From the IMG/VR virus record IMGVR_UViG_3300023174_005338, positions 62,001 through 126,000 of that record: 64,000 bases of DNA. One strand, written 5' to 3'. The notes under the pieces were generated by a model. It was given only the letters and a program-made list of their open reading frames with translations, was not told the DNA's origin and searched no databases. The translations under genes and the position numbers were made by a program. This stretch comes from a virus. Shown piece by piece: positions 15,973 to 25,185 of this stretch (within the stretch, counting starts at the first letter, position 1; each line of letters opens with the position of its first letter).

Positions 15973-18900
15973 TCAACTTATTTGCGCCCAACCGTAACGC
16001 ACAGTTACAGCATTGCCGCTGGCGTTGTTGATGCCAAAGTCAAATCTATTGGTAGTTGCAGTAGGAGCCGTACTGGATCGCACAATGGTATTTGATGTTC
16101 CCACGAACTGATTAGGTATGCTGGTAAAGTCAATGGGTGTTCCACCACCTGTGTAGACCCAGGCATACTGAGCACCCACAACAGGTACGTTGGTGTTGGT
16201 AATGGTAGCCGTGGCATTCCAAGTCAAGATACCATTGGGGATATTACAATCCACCCACATGTAGTAGGTGTTGCTGGGAGTCACTGTGAAACTCTGAGTG
16301 CTGTTGCCGGTAGGCACAGTCCAAGTGCTTTCAAATGTTGTAGTAACATTGGATAATGTTGCGCCATTGCCAACAAAACTGTTAGCTGTAACAACATTGG
16401 CACCTGTAATGTTGCCGCCTGTCATGGTAATGTTGCCGGCCGAGCCTGAGGTGATCAAATTGCCACCTGTAACGTTGCTTGTAGCAACCACATTGCCAGA
16501 GGCACTTAAAGTTATGGCCGATACGCTGTCAAATCCTGACAGATAAGGTGCTGGACTTGCATTCGAGCCCACAATACCACCAGAAGATACAATTAAATTT
16601 CCACCCGCTGGCAGAGTCAAATTACCAGCAGTGTCAAATGTCCATTGAGCTGTGTTGCCAGCGGTGTTGACTATAATATTACCTGTGTTGGCCAATTTGA
16701 CATAAAAGTCATCATTGCCCAAATACAATTCGGTATTGAGTAAGTTGCCCGTGGTAAGATGTAAATGGTTACCTTCGACAATATTGCCAGTTGGGTATAC
16801 CAACAGTTGTTGGTCGGCGTCAGATCCGCCCGACGGTGTTATAGCAATGGTATTTCCAAGACCCGTTGGTGCTGCACCTTCTGATACAACGCCACCCGAT
16901 GGTAGTGTCAAATTACCGTTTTCATCGAATGTCCAACGAAGTGCTATACCGTCACTTGCTTTCTGATTTTCAATGTATACTTGAGGTTTGTTTATTAGAT
17001 TATCTTTGAATGTTACATCTATCCAAGACCATGCATCATTAGGTCCAGTAGCAACATCTTCTACGTATACATCCCAAACACCTGCTGTTTGATACTCTAC
17101 TGTTCTATAATTTCCAAATGTTGTTGTGAGTTGCAATGATATATCAGAAGTTATGTTACCTGTAGGGAATGTTGTAGACCCATCTGCGGCAAAGGTCCAG
17201 GTATTACCGCCAGTTTCAATATTGACATGACCTTCATTTGCTTGACCGTTGCCCGAAGCACCGCCCCAGATATTGACATTACCGCCCGTTGCTGTACCAT
17301 AGCCGCCATACATCTTTACATCACCGCCTACAGTAGCACCTTGCCCGCCAGTAATTTCAACGTAGCCGCCTGTGGTATTGCCACCTTGACCGCCGGTGAT
17401 TTCAATAAAGCCAGGGGCACCATTGGCCTGTGAGGCACCACCATCTATGCGGATATAACCGCCGGTGCCGTCTGCTGGAGCATAACCACCACGGATCTTG
17501 ACGTCACCACCGGAACCGTTGTTGTTGCCACCACGACCGGCCCATAAGTAGATGTCGCCACCTTCTCCGCCGTTGCTGTCTTCACCTTTGCCAGGATTGA
17601 TAACTAATCGTTGGCTATTAATACCATCTGCATTACTACCATCTGGAGTGGAGATAATGGCTTCTTGTGTGGCATCTCCAAACAACAGGGTTTGACCAGT
17701 AATAGTACCGCTCGAGATATCACCACGCTGTGTGGTCAGGGTTGGGAATATTGTGCCGCCATCAGGAGCAAAGGTCCAGGTATGTGGTGTTCCGTTGCTG
17801 GCCTGTATAGATACATTGCCATCAACATTAACAGTGACATTGGCAAAGTCGTCAGTTCCAAGAATAACAGTTTCACCGTTGCCAGCAATGTGAATATCTG
17901 GACCTGTGGTCAGATAGATGTTCAAGTATGCGTCAGCATTAGCAGGATCTGGCTGTAAATATAAGTTACCATCACCGATTATGTTGACATCATTGAATGT
18001 GACATTGCCGGTGTTGGCAGTTGAAATTCCAGTGAGTTGACTCCCGTCGCCAAGGAAAAAGTTGGCAGATACATTGCCCGTGGTATTGATGTTGCCATTG
18101 GTAGCAAACGTACCATCAAGGCCAAATTGCCAAACAAATGCATTTGCTGTGCCGTAACCTGCGCCAATCTCAATAAACAAATCATCGTTTACCTGTATGT
18201 ATTGCTGACCGTCTTGGCTGGAAATACCACCAGTACCGTTGCCGGGTGTTACAAACCAACTGTTGTTGGCACCTGTGAGGCCTGGATAATTTGATATTAG
18301 GCCACCAGTTGGGAATGTGGTAGTACCAGTGTTGTCAAAGGTCCATTGATGACTGTTACCAGTTTCATTGTATTGTGTGGCGATGTAAGCACCGTTGGCA
18401 TCAACCCACATCCAGGAGTTTTCACCATCGTTGGTAGTGAGTCCGGCATAGCCGCCGGCCACTGCTCGCAGGGTGGATCCATTGATGATACTTTGATCTG
18501 GCAAGATGACCACACCATTGGTGTCTACTTGCAACGCATAGTGCTGTGCAGGATTTGAGATATTGGTATTGTATAGGCTACTGGTACTAACTTGATTGCT
18601 GGCATTTAATGAGAATCCGTTGCCCAGAGCAACTACACCCGGTGTAGAGTTGGTGGCCACGGGCAAATTGGCCACGGGCAAATTGGAAAGTTGACTGCCA
18701 TCGCCGATGAAGTAGTCAGCAGTGATGTTGCCTGTTGTAGAGATTGAAGTGTTGCTATCGTTGCTCAATAATGCTTCGCCGTTGACTGTGAGCACATTGC
18801 CTGCACTTAAACTAATAGGCACATTGTTCATGAAGATGGTGGCATTGCTCACATACAAATCATTCCACTGATTTGTAGCATTACCTAAACTGTAAACTGC

Positions 18901-19491
18901 ATTGCCACTGGGAATGATATTGCCAGTGACATTGAGGCCAATGTTGGTGTTCCAAGCATTGTTGGCGCTGTTAAACAAGAATGTGGCTATGGCATCGTTG
19001 GCACCCACGGTCATGCCCGACCCGTTGGCTGCATTAGCCGAAGCCGCTGTGTTGGCCAACTGTATGGTCTTGGCATCTGTGACAAGATTACCAATTTGGA
19101 TGGTATTTCCGGTCACTGTCAGATTGCCGGTCACTGTCAAATCGCCCACATTGAATGTGCCGGCAAGATCTATGTTGCCCGAAATGTTGGCATACTGAAT
19201 GTAAAGTTCGCTCCATCTGCGTGTGGACGACCCTAGATTTCTTATATTTGCGAGATTTGGTAATATGCTAACATTACTCTGCACCACTCCTATGCCGTTG
19301 GGGGCCAGGATCAAGTTGCCATTGGTGTTGGTGGTTAAAATTTTGTTGTTGGCGATTTGGATGTTGCTGAGCACTGGACCCGCGGCAAAAACCTGATCAA
19401 AATTCAAGTTGGTTTCGTTGAAAGCGGTTCTCAGCGGATCGCCGGTGCCATCATTAGGTATAGCGCCGATGTTGATTACATATTGGGTCAT
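15973..19491 (-). CDS. Long repetitive tail fibre protein
   Basis: A 1172-residue protein. The N-terminus (IGAIPNDGTGDPLRTAFNET) shares the G-D-G-T..AF...N.NF pattern with the fibre at 46269 and is probably the attachment part. The body consists of beta repeats (GNITGGN, NTWTFAADGSTTFPTG) with a Gly-rich segment near 640-780 (TGGYVEITGGQGATVGG) typical of triple beta-helices. The C-terminal 110 residues (TYYMWVDCNIPNGIL-like) may be the tip. A direct repeat encodes LPVANLPVA near 18650. A late-type box lies upstream. Confidence 0.85.
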   Translation of the reverse strand: MTQYVINIGAIPNDGTGDPLRTAFNETNLNFDQVFAAGPVLSNIQIANNKILTTNTNGNLILAPNGIGVVQSNVSILPNLANIRNLGSSTRRWSELYIQYANISGNIDLAGTFNVGDLTVTGNLTVTGNTIQIGNLVTDAKTIQLANTAASANAANGSGMTVGANDAIATFLFNSANNAWNTNIGLNVTGNIIPSGNAVYSLGNATNQWNDLYVSNATIFMNNVPISLSAGNVLTVNGEALLSNDSNTSISTTGNITADYFIGDGSQLSNLPVANLPVATNSTPGVVALGNGFSLNASNQVSTSSLYNTNISNPAQHYALQVDTNGVVILPDQSIINGSTLRAVAGGYAGLTTNDGENSWMWVDANGAYIATQYNETGNSHQWTFDNTGTTTFPTGGLISNYPGLTGANNSWFVTPGNGTGGISSQDGQQYIQVNDDLFIEIGAGYGTANAFVWQFGLDGTFATNGNINTTGNVSANFFLGDGSQLTGISTANTGNVTFNDVNIIGDGNLYLQPDPANADAYLNIYLTTGPDIHIAGNGETVILGTDDFANVTVNVDGNVSIQASNGTPHTWTFAPDGGTIFPTLTTQRGDISSGTITGQTLLFGDATQEAIISTPDGSNADGINSQRLVINPGKGEDSNGGEGGDIYLWAGRGGNNNGSGGDVKIRGGYAPADGTGGYIRIDGGASQANGAPGFIEITGGQGGNTTGGYVEITGGQGATVGGDVKMYGGYGTATGGNVNIWGGASGNGQANEGHVNIETGGNTWTFAADGSTTFPTGNITSDISLQLTTTFGNYRTVEYQTAGVWDVYVEDVATGPNDAWSWIDVTFKDNLINKPQVYIENQKASDGIALRWTFDENGNLTLPSGGVVSEGAAPTGLGNTIAITPSGGSDADQQLLVYPTGNIVEGNHLHLTTGNLLNTELYLGNDDFYVKLANTGNIIVNTAGNTAQWTFDTAGNLTLPAGGNLIVSSGGIVGSNASPAPYLSGFDSVSAITLSASGNVVATSNVTGGNLITSGSAGNITMTGGNITGANVVTANSFVGNGATLSNVTTTFESTWTVPTGNSTQSFTVTPSNTYYMWVDCNIPNGILTWNATATITNTNVPVVGAQYAWVYTGGGTPIDFTSIPNQFVGTSNTIVRSSTAPTATTNRFDFGINNASGNAVTVRYGWAQIS

Positions 19492-19513
19492 AGGTGGATT
19501 CAGCCTTTTTCAT

Positions 19514-19521
19514 TATTTATG
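19514..19521 (-). promoter_or_regulatory. T4-like late promoter of the long fibre gene
   Basis: The minus strand reads CATAAATA, 23 bp before the fibre start; late expression fits a structural gene. Confidence 0.5.
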
Positions 19522-19544
19522 GCTAAATGCTGATCCAAACTGTG

Positions 19545-19573
19545 TTGCGCATTGTGCAATAGCATGCTATACT
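19545..19573 (+). promoter_or_regulatory. Sigma70-type promoter
   Basis: TTGCGC at 19545-19550, 17-bp spacer, TATACT at 19568-19573, divergent from the fibre late promoter. Confidence 0.65.
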
Positions 19574-19621
19574 AGTCCTACGCTGTGTAAAAGCAGTGAA
19601 CTATTTAGAAAGGTAACACAA

Positions 19622-19885
19622 ATGAAGTTTATCAATCCAGAAACAAAAACGTTTCGTGTATTCCAAGCACTACAAAGTGGTAAAGCCTTGACAGCCAGCC
19701 AAGCCAAGAAAATGGGCATTGGCAACTTGGGCGCAGAAGTACACCGCATTCGCCAACATGGATTCGCAGTATATACGAATTCACGCAAAGCCGGCAATGG
19801 TGTAAATGTAACCGAGTATGTGATCGGAAAACCCAGCCGTAACTTGGTAGCCGCTGGCTATCGTGCTCTCGCTTTAGGTATCTAA
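19622..19885 (+). CDS. Winged-helix/HTH domain protein
   Basis: 87 residues from the ATG at 19622 (AGAAAGGTAACACAA upstream). KTFRVFQALQSGKALTASQA followed by GAEVHRIRQHGFAVYTN is the helix-turn-helix plus wing pattern seen in small phage proteins; a longer frame starting in the fibre gene was rejected. Flanked by its own promoter and a strong terminator, it is a single-gene unit and a candidate regulator, possibly of the palindromic sites in this window (inference only). Confidence 0.7.
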   Translation: MKFINPETKTFRVFQALQSGKALTASQAKKMGIGNLGAEVHRIRQHGFAVYTNSRKAGNGVNVTEYVIGKPSRNLVAAGYRALALGI

Positions 19886-19927
19886 TACCCATCCGCTGTC
19901 CGATTCAGACCGGACACCGAGCACCCA

Positions 19928-19957
19928 AGCCCTAGTGCAATACTAGGGCTTTTTCTT
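19928..19957 (+). terminator. Intrinsic terminator
   Basis: AGCCCTAGT-GCAAT-ACTAGGGCT followed by TTTTCTT. It closes the winged-helix gene. Confidence 0.88.
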
Positions 19958-19961
19958 TAGC

Positions 19962-19990
19962 TTGACCATAAATGCAGGATCTTGTATAAT
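19962..19990 (+). promoter_or_regulatory. Sigma70-type promoter
   Basis: TTGACC at 19962-19967, 17-bp spacer, TATAAT at 19985-19990. It starts right after the terminator and probably drives the long operon from 20019 onward. Confidence 0.8.
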
Positions 19991-20018
19991 ATAGTTTTAC
20001 AAGTAAATAGAGGATATC

Positions 20019-20534
20019 ATGCCAAACTGGGTATCAAATCGTGCAACCATTTCAGGACCTGCTCCGGTTATAAAGGAAATCACAGATATACTCAACAATG
20101 AAGATGGTAACCTGTTAGCTTGGATGGTTCCAGAACCCCGGTATGAGGGTGATCAGGATTGGTATATGTGGCGTGTGAACAACTGGGGAACAAAATGGCC
20201 GATCAGTGATATCTATTTTGAACATCAGGCCGACGAAGACGAAATCCAGTTCTCGTTTAGCACGGCCTGGGGACCACCAGTAGAAGCATTCAGTCGTTGG
20301 GCCCAGGCCGATGGACGTGTCGAGTTCACCCTGGAATACTGGGAACCTGGCATGGCCTTTGCCGGGCGTGTGACCTGGGATGGAGAGTACCTGGATGACG
20401 ATCACAGAGACATGAGTTCAGATCGTGAGGGGTATTTTGAGTTGGCCGAAGAAGTGTTTGGTTATGTGGAAGAAGATGAAGAGCCGCTCACTGAGTGGTA
20501 CACACAAGGTGTCAAAGACAAAGGACTGAAATAA
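20019..20534 (+). CDS. Api92-like ferredoxin-fold protein
   Basis: 171 residues. The opening MPNWVSNRATISGPAPVIKE and the later NNWGTKWPISD match the ferredoxin-like domain found in Api92-like phage and prophage proteins. Function in phages is not known. It is the first gene of a run of tightly overlapping small genes; the stop overlaps the next start as TAATG. Confidence 0.75.
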   Translation: MPNWVSNRATISGPAPVIKEITDILNNEDGNLLAWMVPEPRYEGDQDWYMWRVNNWGTKWPISDIYFEHQADEDEIQFSFSTAWGPPVEAFSRWAQADGRVEFTLEYWEPGMAFAGRVTWDGEYLDDDHRDMSSDREGYFELAEEVFGYVEEDEEPLTEWYTQGVKDKGLK

Positions 20535-20926
20535 TGGAATATGATATAACAACCATAGTAGCAAACATCCTGATCGGCCTGGGCCTGGGCATTGGCCTGG
20601 TGGTGTTCTGGGTCTGGCACACAGTAAGAAAATTTGAAGATGAACTACGTGGCTTGGTGCGTGAAACCATCCGGGAAGTTGAAGCCGACATGGTGGGCAT
20701 AGTGGTTGAAGAAGATGCCGGACAACTGTATTTTTATCGTGAGTCTGATCGCCAGTTCCTGTGTCAAGGCACCACATTGGCCGAGATCAGGAAAAAGTTC
20801 AACGACATGTATCCCGAAAAGATCGCTTTCTTGGCCGGCGGTGACCCAGCCCTGATCGAGCGATTAAAGGCCGAACTAAAAACCTTAAAAGAACAGGAAA
20901 AGAATGAAGGTAGCATTAGCGTCTGA
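20534..20926 (+). CDS. Membrane-anchored hypothetical protein
   Basis: 130 residues from the ATG at 20534. Residues 7-28 form a single membrane helix, then a charged stalk (RKFEDELRGLVRETIREVEA) and a small soluble domain (DAGQLYFYRESDRQFLCQGT) ending in a coiled coil. The same layout occurs in other T4-like marine phages. It overlaps the phosphoesterase gene by 23 bp. Confidence 0.6.
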   Translation: MEYDITTIVANILIGLGLGIGLVVFWVWHTVRKFEDELRGLVRETIREVEADMVGIVVEEDAGQLYFYRESDRQFLCQGTTLAEIRKKFNDMYPEKIAFLAGGDPALIERLKAELKTLKEQEKNEGSISV

Positions 20927-21719
20927 CATCCACTTAGAGTTCGGTGCCATTGAACTTGAAAACACAGAATCAGCCGATGTGCTGATTCTTGCTGGCGACA
21001 TCTGCCAGGCCGTGGATGCACTGAGTCAGAACAAGCATGGCGAAGTTGTGAGAAATTTTTTTCAGCAGGTCAGTGCTCGTTTTCCACGAGTGATCTATGT
21101 GCTTGGAAATCACGAGCACTATCAAGGGGACTATGCCCGCAGCCGCGAACGCCTGCAGGCCATGTTAGATGATCTTGATTGTAAAAACGTTCATTTGTTG
21201 GAAAAAGATACCATGGTCATAGATGATGTGACTTTTGTGGGTGGCACCTTGTGGACTGACTTCAACCGCGAGGACAGCCTGACCATGTGGAATGCCAGCC
21301 GGAGCATGAATGATTACAGAGTGTGTAAAAACAGTGGTCGTGGTATCAGTGGTGGTGGATATGCCAGCCGACTACAGCCAGAAGACACCTTGGCTGATCA
21401 TAGAGCCATGCTGGACTACGTGCGGATGGTTACCGAAGGACAAGCAGATCGGAAGTTTGTGGTGGCAGTGCATCATGCGCCCAGCAGTGCCAGCGTGGCT
21501 GCGTGCTACAAGGGCGACTTGTTGATGAATGGCAACTTCTACACAGACCTCAGTGAGTTTATCCTGGATCGACCACAGATTAAACTATGGGTTCATGGTC
21601 ACATGCACAATGTAAGTGATTATGAAATTGGCACCACTAGAGTGGTCTGCAATCCTAGAGGATATGTGGGTCACGAGCGTCGTGCCGAAATGTTTGAACT
21701 TAAATACCTGGAGGTTTAA
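20904..21719 (+). CDS. Calcineurin-like metallophosphoesterase
   Basis: 271 residues with all motifs of the two-metal phosphoesterase fold: DIHLEF (D8, H10), LAGDIC, LGNHEHY, AVHHAPSS and HGHMHN. It could hydrolyse nucleotides, phosphoproteins or DNA ends; sequence alone does not decide. Length and motif spacing are those of single-domain enzymes. It overlaps both neighbours, consistent with translation from the 20019 operon. Confidence 0.85.
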   Translation: MKVALASDIHLEFGAIELENTESADVLILAGDICQAVDALSQNKHGEVVRNFFQQVSARFPRVIYVLGNHEHYQGDYARSRERLQAMLDDLDCKNVHLLEKDTMVIDDVTFVGGTLWTDFNREDSLTMWNASRSMNDYRVCKNSGRGISGGGYASRLQPEDTLADHRAMLDYVRMVTEGQADRKFVVAVHHAPSSASVAACYKGDLLMNGNFYTDLSEFILDRPQIKLWVHGHMHNVSDYEIGTTRVVCNPRGYVGHERRAEMFELKYLEV

Positions 21720-22090
21720 TGAGTGATTACACACCAGACCGTTGGACCATCATACGCATACACGCACCAGGCGAGGTCATATACAAGGTGTTTGCCTCCT
21801 GGTCGGCGGGCTATGCTGGGTCGGATAGCTGGAAGTTGAATTCGGGCATTGTCCGTGCCACCTGGGCAGACCCTTATTGGGAGTTTGACGGAAGTTCAGG
21901 ATCGGTATATCGTTGCCACCGGGATGCATATGGCACCAACGGTTATGGCGGCACGGTCTTGAGCAACTTGATCGACCGTGCTGAAAAGCAAGGCACGCAG
22001 ATTGATGTGCTGGGTGGCGAAACTGATTGGGGTCGATTGCAGTATGAGCCCTTGGCACAATGGATGGAAAGTGGGGTAAGAGATGTTTAA
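21719..22090 (+). CDS. Hypothetical protein
   Basis: 123 residues starting MSDYTPDRWTIIRIHAPGEV; contains YKVFASWSAGYAGSDSWKL and VYRCHRDAYGTNGYG. Rich in Trp, Tyr and Gly, soluble. No known family, though the wording resembles small conserved proteins of marine T4-like phages. It overlaps the upstream stop by one base and the next gene by 8 bp. Confidence 0.6.
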   Translation: MSDYTPDRWTIIRIHAPGEVIYKVFASWSAGYAGSDSWKLNSGIVRATWADPYWEFDGSSGSVYRCHRDAYGTNGYGGTVLSNLIDRAEKQGTQIDVLGGETDWGRLQYEPLAQWMESGVRDV

Positions 22091-22265
22091 ATGGTTGCGG
22101 TACAGCGGAGCCTGTGTTATAATAACGGTGAATCCGGCCCACTGGCGGTGGGTTCCTTGGGCAAACCGTTTTCAAGACGAGTGGGCTGGACCCAGGGAGC
22201 GCACAGTGAGCCTGGGTTGGCTATTCTTGACCGTAAGACTATGGAAGGATGATGGGAGTTGGTGA
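22083..22265 (+). CDS. Small Trp-rich conserved phage protein
   Basis: 60 residues: an N-terminal basic stretch, then VNPAHWRWVPWANRF and RERTVSLGWLFLTVRLW. I recall the HWRWVP...SLGWLFLTVR pattern from other aquatic phages, without a function. The hydrophobic segments suggest membrane contact. Confidence 0.55.
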   Translation: MFKWLRYSGACVIITVNPAHWRWVPWANRFQDEWAGPRERTVSLGWLFLTVRLWKDDGSW

Positions 22266-22486
22266 TGACAAGTAAAACTGCAAATGGTGTGGTGGGAGAT
22301 CTGATCTACTGCCAAGCTACCAAAAATTACATGTTTAGAGTCTATGATCAAGACCATGATTTCACGGACTATGACATACGTCACTGTGACATGCGCATCA
22401 AGATCATAGATGCTGACGCACATTTTTATGAAGACAACGGCCAACTGACTCTGGATCATAGTCCAGCTACCTTGGGCATAAAATAA
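22265..22486 (+). CDS. Small acidic hypothetical protein
   Basis: 73 residues from the ATG at 22265, which overlaps the upstream TGA. Contains YCQATKNYMFRVYDQDHDFT and ending beta strands. No family recognised. Shares one base with the next start. Confidence 0.55.
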   Translation: MTSKTANGVVGDLIYCQATKNYMFRVYDQDHDFTDYDIRHCDMRIKIIDADAHFYEDNGQLTLDHSPATLGIK

Positions 22487-22869
22487 TGGGCATGTTTGAC
22501 TGGGTAGAGTTTGAGGGTCAGCAGTATCAGACCAAAGATACTCCTAATCAGCTGTGTGATAACTATCGCATAGACGAACTTGGCAGATTGTGGGAAGAGC
22601 AGTATGATGCCGAGTGGCAAACAGACAGTCAAAGCCTGTTTGGTGGACACATACATCAGAGCAACCAACGTTGGGTAGAATGTCAGGATTTCACCGGCGC
22701 CATGCGTTTTTATCGTGAAGATGCTGAACGTGGTGGGCACAAAAAGGATGCCTGGGTAGAGTGGCAGGCCGAGTTCAAATGCGGACAGATGATTGGATTG
22801 AAGATGATGGACGGGGATAGGTTTTTGACCTGGTATCATGAAGCCATAGAAAAAAGAGGATTGGAATGA
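22486..22869 (+). CDS. Conserved phage protein, unknown function
   Basis: 127 residues beginning MGMFDWVEFEGQQYQTKDTP, an opening I recognise from small proteins of many marine phages. Soluble and acidic, with no catalytic motif. Overlaps the next gene by ATGA. Confidence 0.65.
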   Translation: MGMFDWVEFEGQQYQTKDTPNQLCDNYRIDELGRLWEEQYDAEWQTDSQSLFGGHIHQSNQRWVECQDFTGAMRFYREDAERGGHKKDAWVEWQAEFKCGQMIGLKMMDGDRFLTWYHEAIEKRGLE

Positions 22870-23543
22870 AAATATACAAAAGCAACTACAGAAATCACTG
22901 GATCAGCCCATATACTGTTTTGGAATACGTATTCTTTTGGACTGCGTGGAGCAAATGTGGCCGCAACCGAGGAGTAATAGAGGATAAGGACTATGTGGAC
23001 CATCCGGCCTGGGTTGAGAGTGCCACAAACTATATCGAGCCTGCATGCCGAGCCATCAAGTGGGTGCTGGATCTTGTGCATCCACAGATCAACTACATCC
23101 GGATTGATCGCTATGATACCTGGAGCTTGGATCATACCTTAGCTGATATCATCTTGCCCATGCTCAAACAATTACAGGACACCAAGCATGGTGCTCCACA
23201 TGTGGACGATGAAGATGTGCCCGAATACTTGCGTAGCCACATGGCCCAACCCAAGGAATACGAGTGGGACACTGACAGCCTGCACTTCCAGCGTTGGGAC
23301 TGGATCTTGGACGAAATGATCTGGGCCTTTGAGCAAAAGGTCGTAGATGATGCCGAAGGCCAGTTCTTTGATCACAGCGCCTATGACACAGGCGATACTC
23401 TCAATGTCAAACAATGGTGCGAAGATGTAAACAATCGAGTCAGCAAAATCAAATACGACGAAGCCGGACATCGTGCCTGGCAGGCCCGCAAGGCCAATGG
23501 TTTGCGATTGTTTGGCAAATACTACGAAGCACTCTGGGATTAA
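22866..23543 (+). CDS. Conserved phage protein, unknown function
   Basis: 225 residues. Patterns such as NHWISPYTVLEYVFFW, RIDRYDTWSLDHTLADIILP and KHGAPHVDDEDVPEYLR recur in T4-like cyanophages and relatives, where the gene is widespread but uncharacterised. The conserved Asp, His and Glu residues (DHTLAD, VDDEDVP) could hold a metal, but this is speculation. It lies directly before thyX. Confidence 0.7.
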   Translation: MKIYKSNYRNHWISPYTVLEYVFFWTAWSKCGRNRGVIEDKDYVDHPAWVESATNYIEPACRAIKWVLDLVHPQINYIRIDRYDTWSLDHTLADIILPMLKQLQDTKHGAPHVDDEDVPEYLRSHMAQPKEYEWDTDSLHFQRWDWILDEMIWAFEQKVVDDAEGQFFDHSAYDTGDTLNVKQWCEDVNNRVSKIKYDEAGHRAWQARKANGLRLFGKYYEALWD

Positions 23544-23546
23544 AAT

Positions 23547-24215
23547 ATGAAAGTTCAATTACTAAGTTACAGTCAACCCACCGCAGAATTTGAAAACATG
23601 GGCATCGCAGATGCCCAGGAACTTATTGCGTATTGTGCCCGGGTCAGCAATCCTGACAACCAACTCAATAAAGACACATCAGAGAAGCTGATCAGATACT
23701 TGGTCAAGCACCAACACTGGAGCCCACTTGAAATGGTCTCGGCCTGTATTGAAATAACCACCACCCGAGACATCGCCCGACAAATCCTGCGACATAGAAG
23801 CTTCAGCTTCCAAGAGTTTTCTCAACGCTATGCTGACCCAATCAAAGATCTCAATTTTGTTACAAGAGATGCACGACTTCAAGACACAAAAAATAGACAG
23901 AACAGTATAGCCACCAATGACGAACGCTTGCAAACAGATTGGGAACAACATCAACGCCAGGTTATTGCCTATGCAAAAATCGCCTACAATTGGGCTATTG
24001 CCCGAGGCATAGCCAAAGAACAAGCTCGAGCTGTTTTGCCCGAAGGACTTACCGAAAGCCGATTATACATGAATGGCACCCTGCGCAGCTGGATACACTT
24101 TATTGAATTACGTTCAGCGAATGGCACACAACTTGAACATCAACAAGTGGCCAGAGCCTGTGCTGAGGTCATTGCCAGAGTGTTTCCATTGGCCACAGAG
24201 TTCATTGGTGACTAA
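23547..24215 (+). CDS. thyX: Flavin-dependent thymidylate synthase
   Basis: 222 residues. The ThyX signature RHRx(7)SxRY is present at 82-95 (RHRSFSFQEFSQRY), with LPEGLTESRLYMNGTLRSW later, the substrate and flavin site. It converts dUMP to dTMP using methylene-THF and NADPH, supplying thymidine for phage replication without needing ThyA. Length is typical. The stop overlaps a GTG for the next gene. Confidence 0.95.
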   Translation: MKVQLLSYSQPTAEFENMGIADAQELIAYCARVSNPDNQLNKDTSEKLIRYLVKHQHWSPLEMVSACIEITTTRDIARQILRHRSFSFQEFSQRYADPIKDLNFVTRDARLQDTKNRQNSIATNDERLQTDWEQHQRQVIAYAKIAYNWAIARGIAKEQARAVLPEGLTESRLYMNGTLRSWIHFIELRSANGTQLEHQQVARACAEVIARVFPLATEFIGD

Positions 24216-24699
24216 AAAGAAAACCAACGTCGCAGACGGTCGAAACAGTGCGGACATGGAAGTGGGTGGTGATCTTGTGGCATTCATCAACCGTAATGTC
24301 ACACCATATCCCACCGAAGTTGGTGGCCCTGCGTTTGATCTCATACCCATCGAGAAGCAAAAAGACATCATGGTCAATGTGGCCCGCATGCACGGCCAAC
24401 AGGAATACGACCGAATTATGGCACTTGTGGCAGTGTTGCAACAGCAGGCCGAAGCAGTAAAACGCAGGTTAGAAATAACGGATTGGGTGCATGCGGCCAA
24501 GTACGGTTTCCAAATCTATCACGGACAGTGCTATTGGTTGGCACATGATCTACGCCATGGTGGAACCTTGTTGACCCAAACCGGACCTGAGGATTGGACC
24601 ACGGGCCAACCGGTTGATTGGGAATATATCTGCCGGGTAAAATGGTTGGGAGATTATACCTGGGTAGAAGTTGACACAAATGGCCGTCATATAGTATAA
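24208..24699 (+). CDS. DUF2452-like phage protein
   Basis: A GTG at 24208 inside the thyX end gives 163 residues; earlier in-frame ATGs lie deep in thyX. Contains PYPTEVGGPAFDLIP, a helix rich in Gln/Glu, and GFQIYHGQCYWLAH...LTQTGPEDW, a pattern I associate with DUF2452. Function unknown. The promoter for the next gene lies inside its last codons. Confidence 0.65.
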   Translation: MTKKKTNVADGRNSADMEVGGDLVAFINRNVTPYPTEVGGPAFDLIPIEKQKDIMVNVARMHGQQEYDRIMALVAVLQQQAEAVKRRLEITDWVHAAKYGFQIYHGQCYWLAHDLRHGGTLLTQTGPEDWTTGQPVDWEYICRVKWLGDYTWVEVDTNGRHIV

Positions 24700-24700
24700 T
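24671..24700 (+). promoter_or_regulatory. Leaderless-type promoter
   Basis: TTGACA at 24671-24676 and TATAAT at 24695-24700 (18-bp spacer). The ATG at 24707 follows after exactly six bases (AAAAAG), so the predicted +1 is the start codon itself. Confidence 0.75.
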
Positions 24701-24706
24701 AAAAAG

Positions 24707-24934
24707 ATGAAGAATATATCCGCTGTAGAAACAATGAAATGGATCAGCACAGCAATCATGTTGCTGGCGGCTTTGGCCATAGTGGAAGGCCTACACCCTA
24801 CCAGCATTTACCTGCTAAACCTGGGTAGCCTGGCCTGGCTGATCACGTCCATCATGTGGCGTGAGTGGAGTCTGATCGTGGTCAATGCTAGCCTGTTGTT
24901 GGTGTATGTTTATGGGTTAACCAAGGTCATATAA
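24707..24934 (+). CDS. Small membrane protein, probably leaderless mRNA
   Basis: 75 residues with two or three hydrophobic segments (about 10-25, 31-47, 54-74) joined by short loops (EGLHPTS, WREWS). There is no ribosome binding site; the -10 box ends six bases before the ATG. No family recognised. It overlaps the next gene by one base. Confidence 0.6.
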   Translation: MKNISAVETMKWISTAIMLLAALAIVEGLHPTSIYLLNLGSLAWLITSIMWREWSLIVVNASLLLVYVYGLTKVI

Positions 24935-25185
24935 TGACAGGACAACAAGTGTTTGAACAAGTGGTTGCTTTTGCCGATCAGTCGAGTCAAATCAACCGAG
25001 CTATAGCCATCACCCAGGAAGATTACGAACAGTGGCGACACGACTACATCTGGGAAGCCTTGCATGGCATCCGTTATGGTCAAAGTTTTTGCAATCACTT
25101 CGGAATCACCGACAATCATTTGTATTATGCACCTGGAGACATAGTCTGGTGTGACCGATATATCAAGAAGACCTATCTTGCGTGA
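24934..25185 (+). CDS. Hypothetical protein
   Basis: 83 residues, starting MTGQQVFEQVVAFADQSSQI and containing YEQWRHDYIWEALHGIRYGQ SFCNHFGI as consecutive helical pieces. Soluble, mildly acidic, unknown family. It follows the membrane protein with a one-base overlap. Confidence 0.55.
   Translation: MTGQQVFEQVVAFADQSSQINRAIAITQEDYEQWRHDYIWEALHGIRYGQSFCNHFGITDNHLYYAPGDIVWCDRYIKKTYLA

Noticed and set aside
15973-19491. Regular repeats resembling a repeat array
   Set aside because: They encode tail-fibre beta repeats; unit length and sequence vary and there are no spacers, so this is not a CRISPR array.
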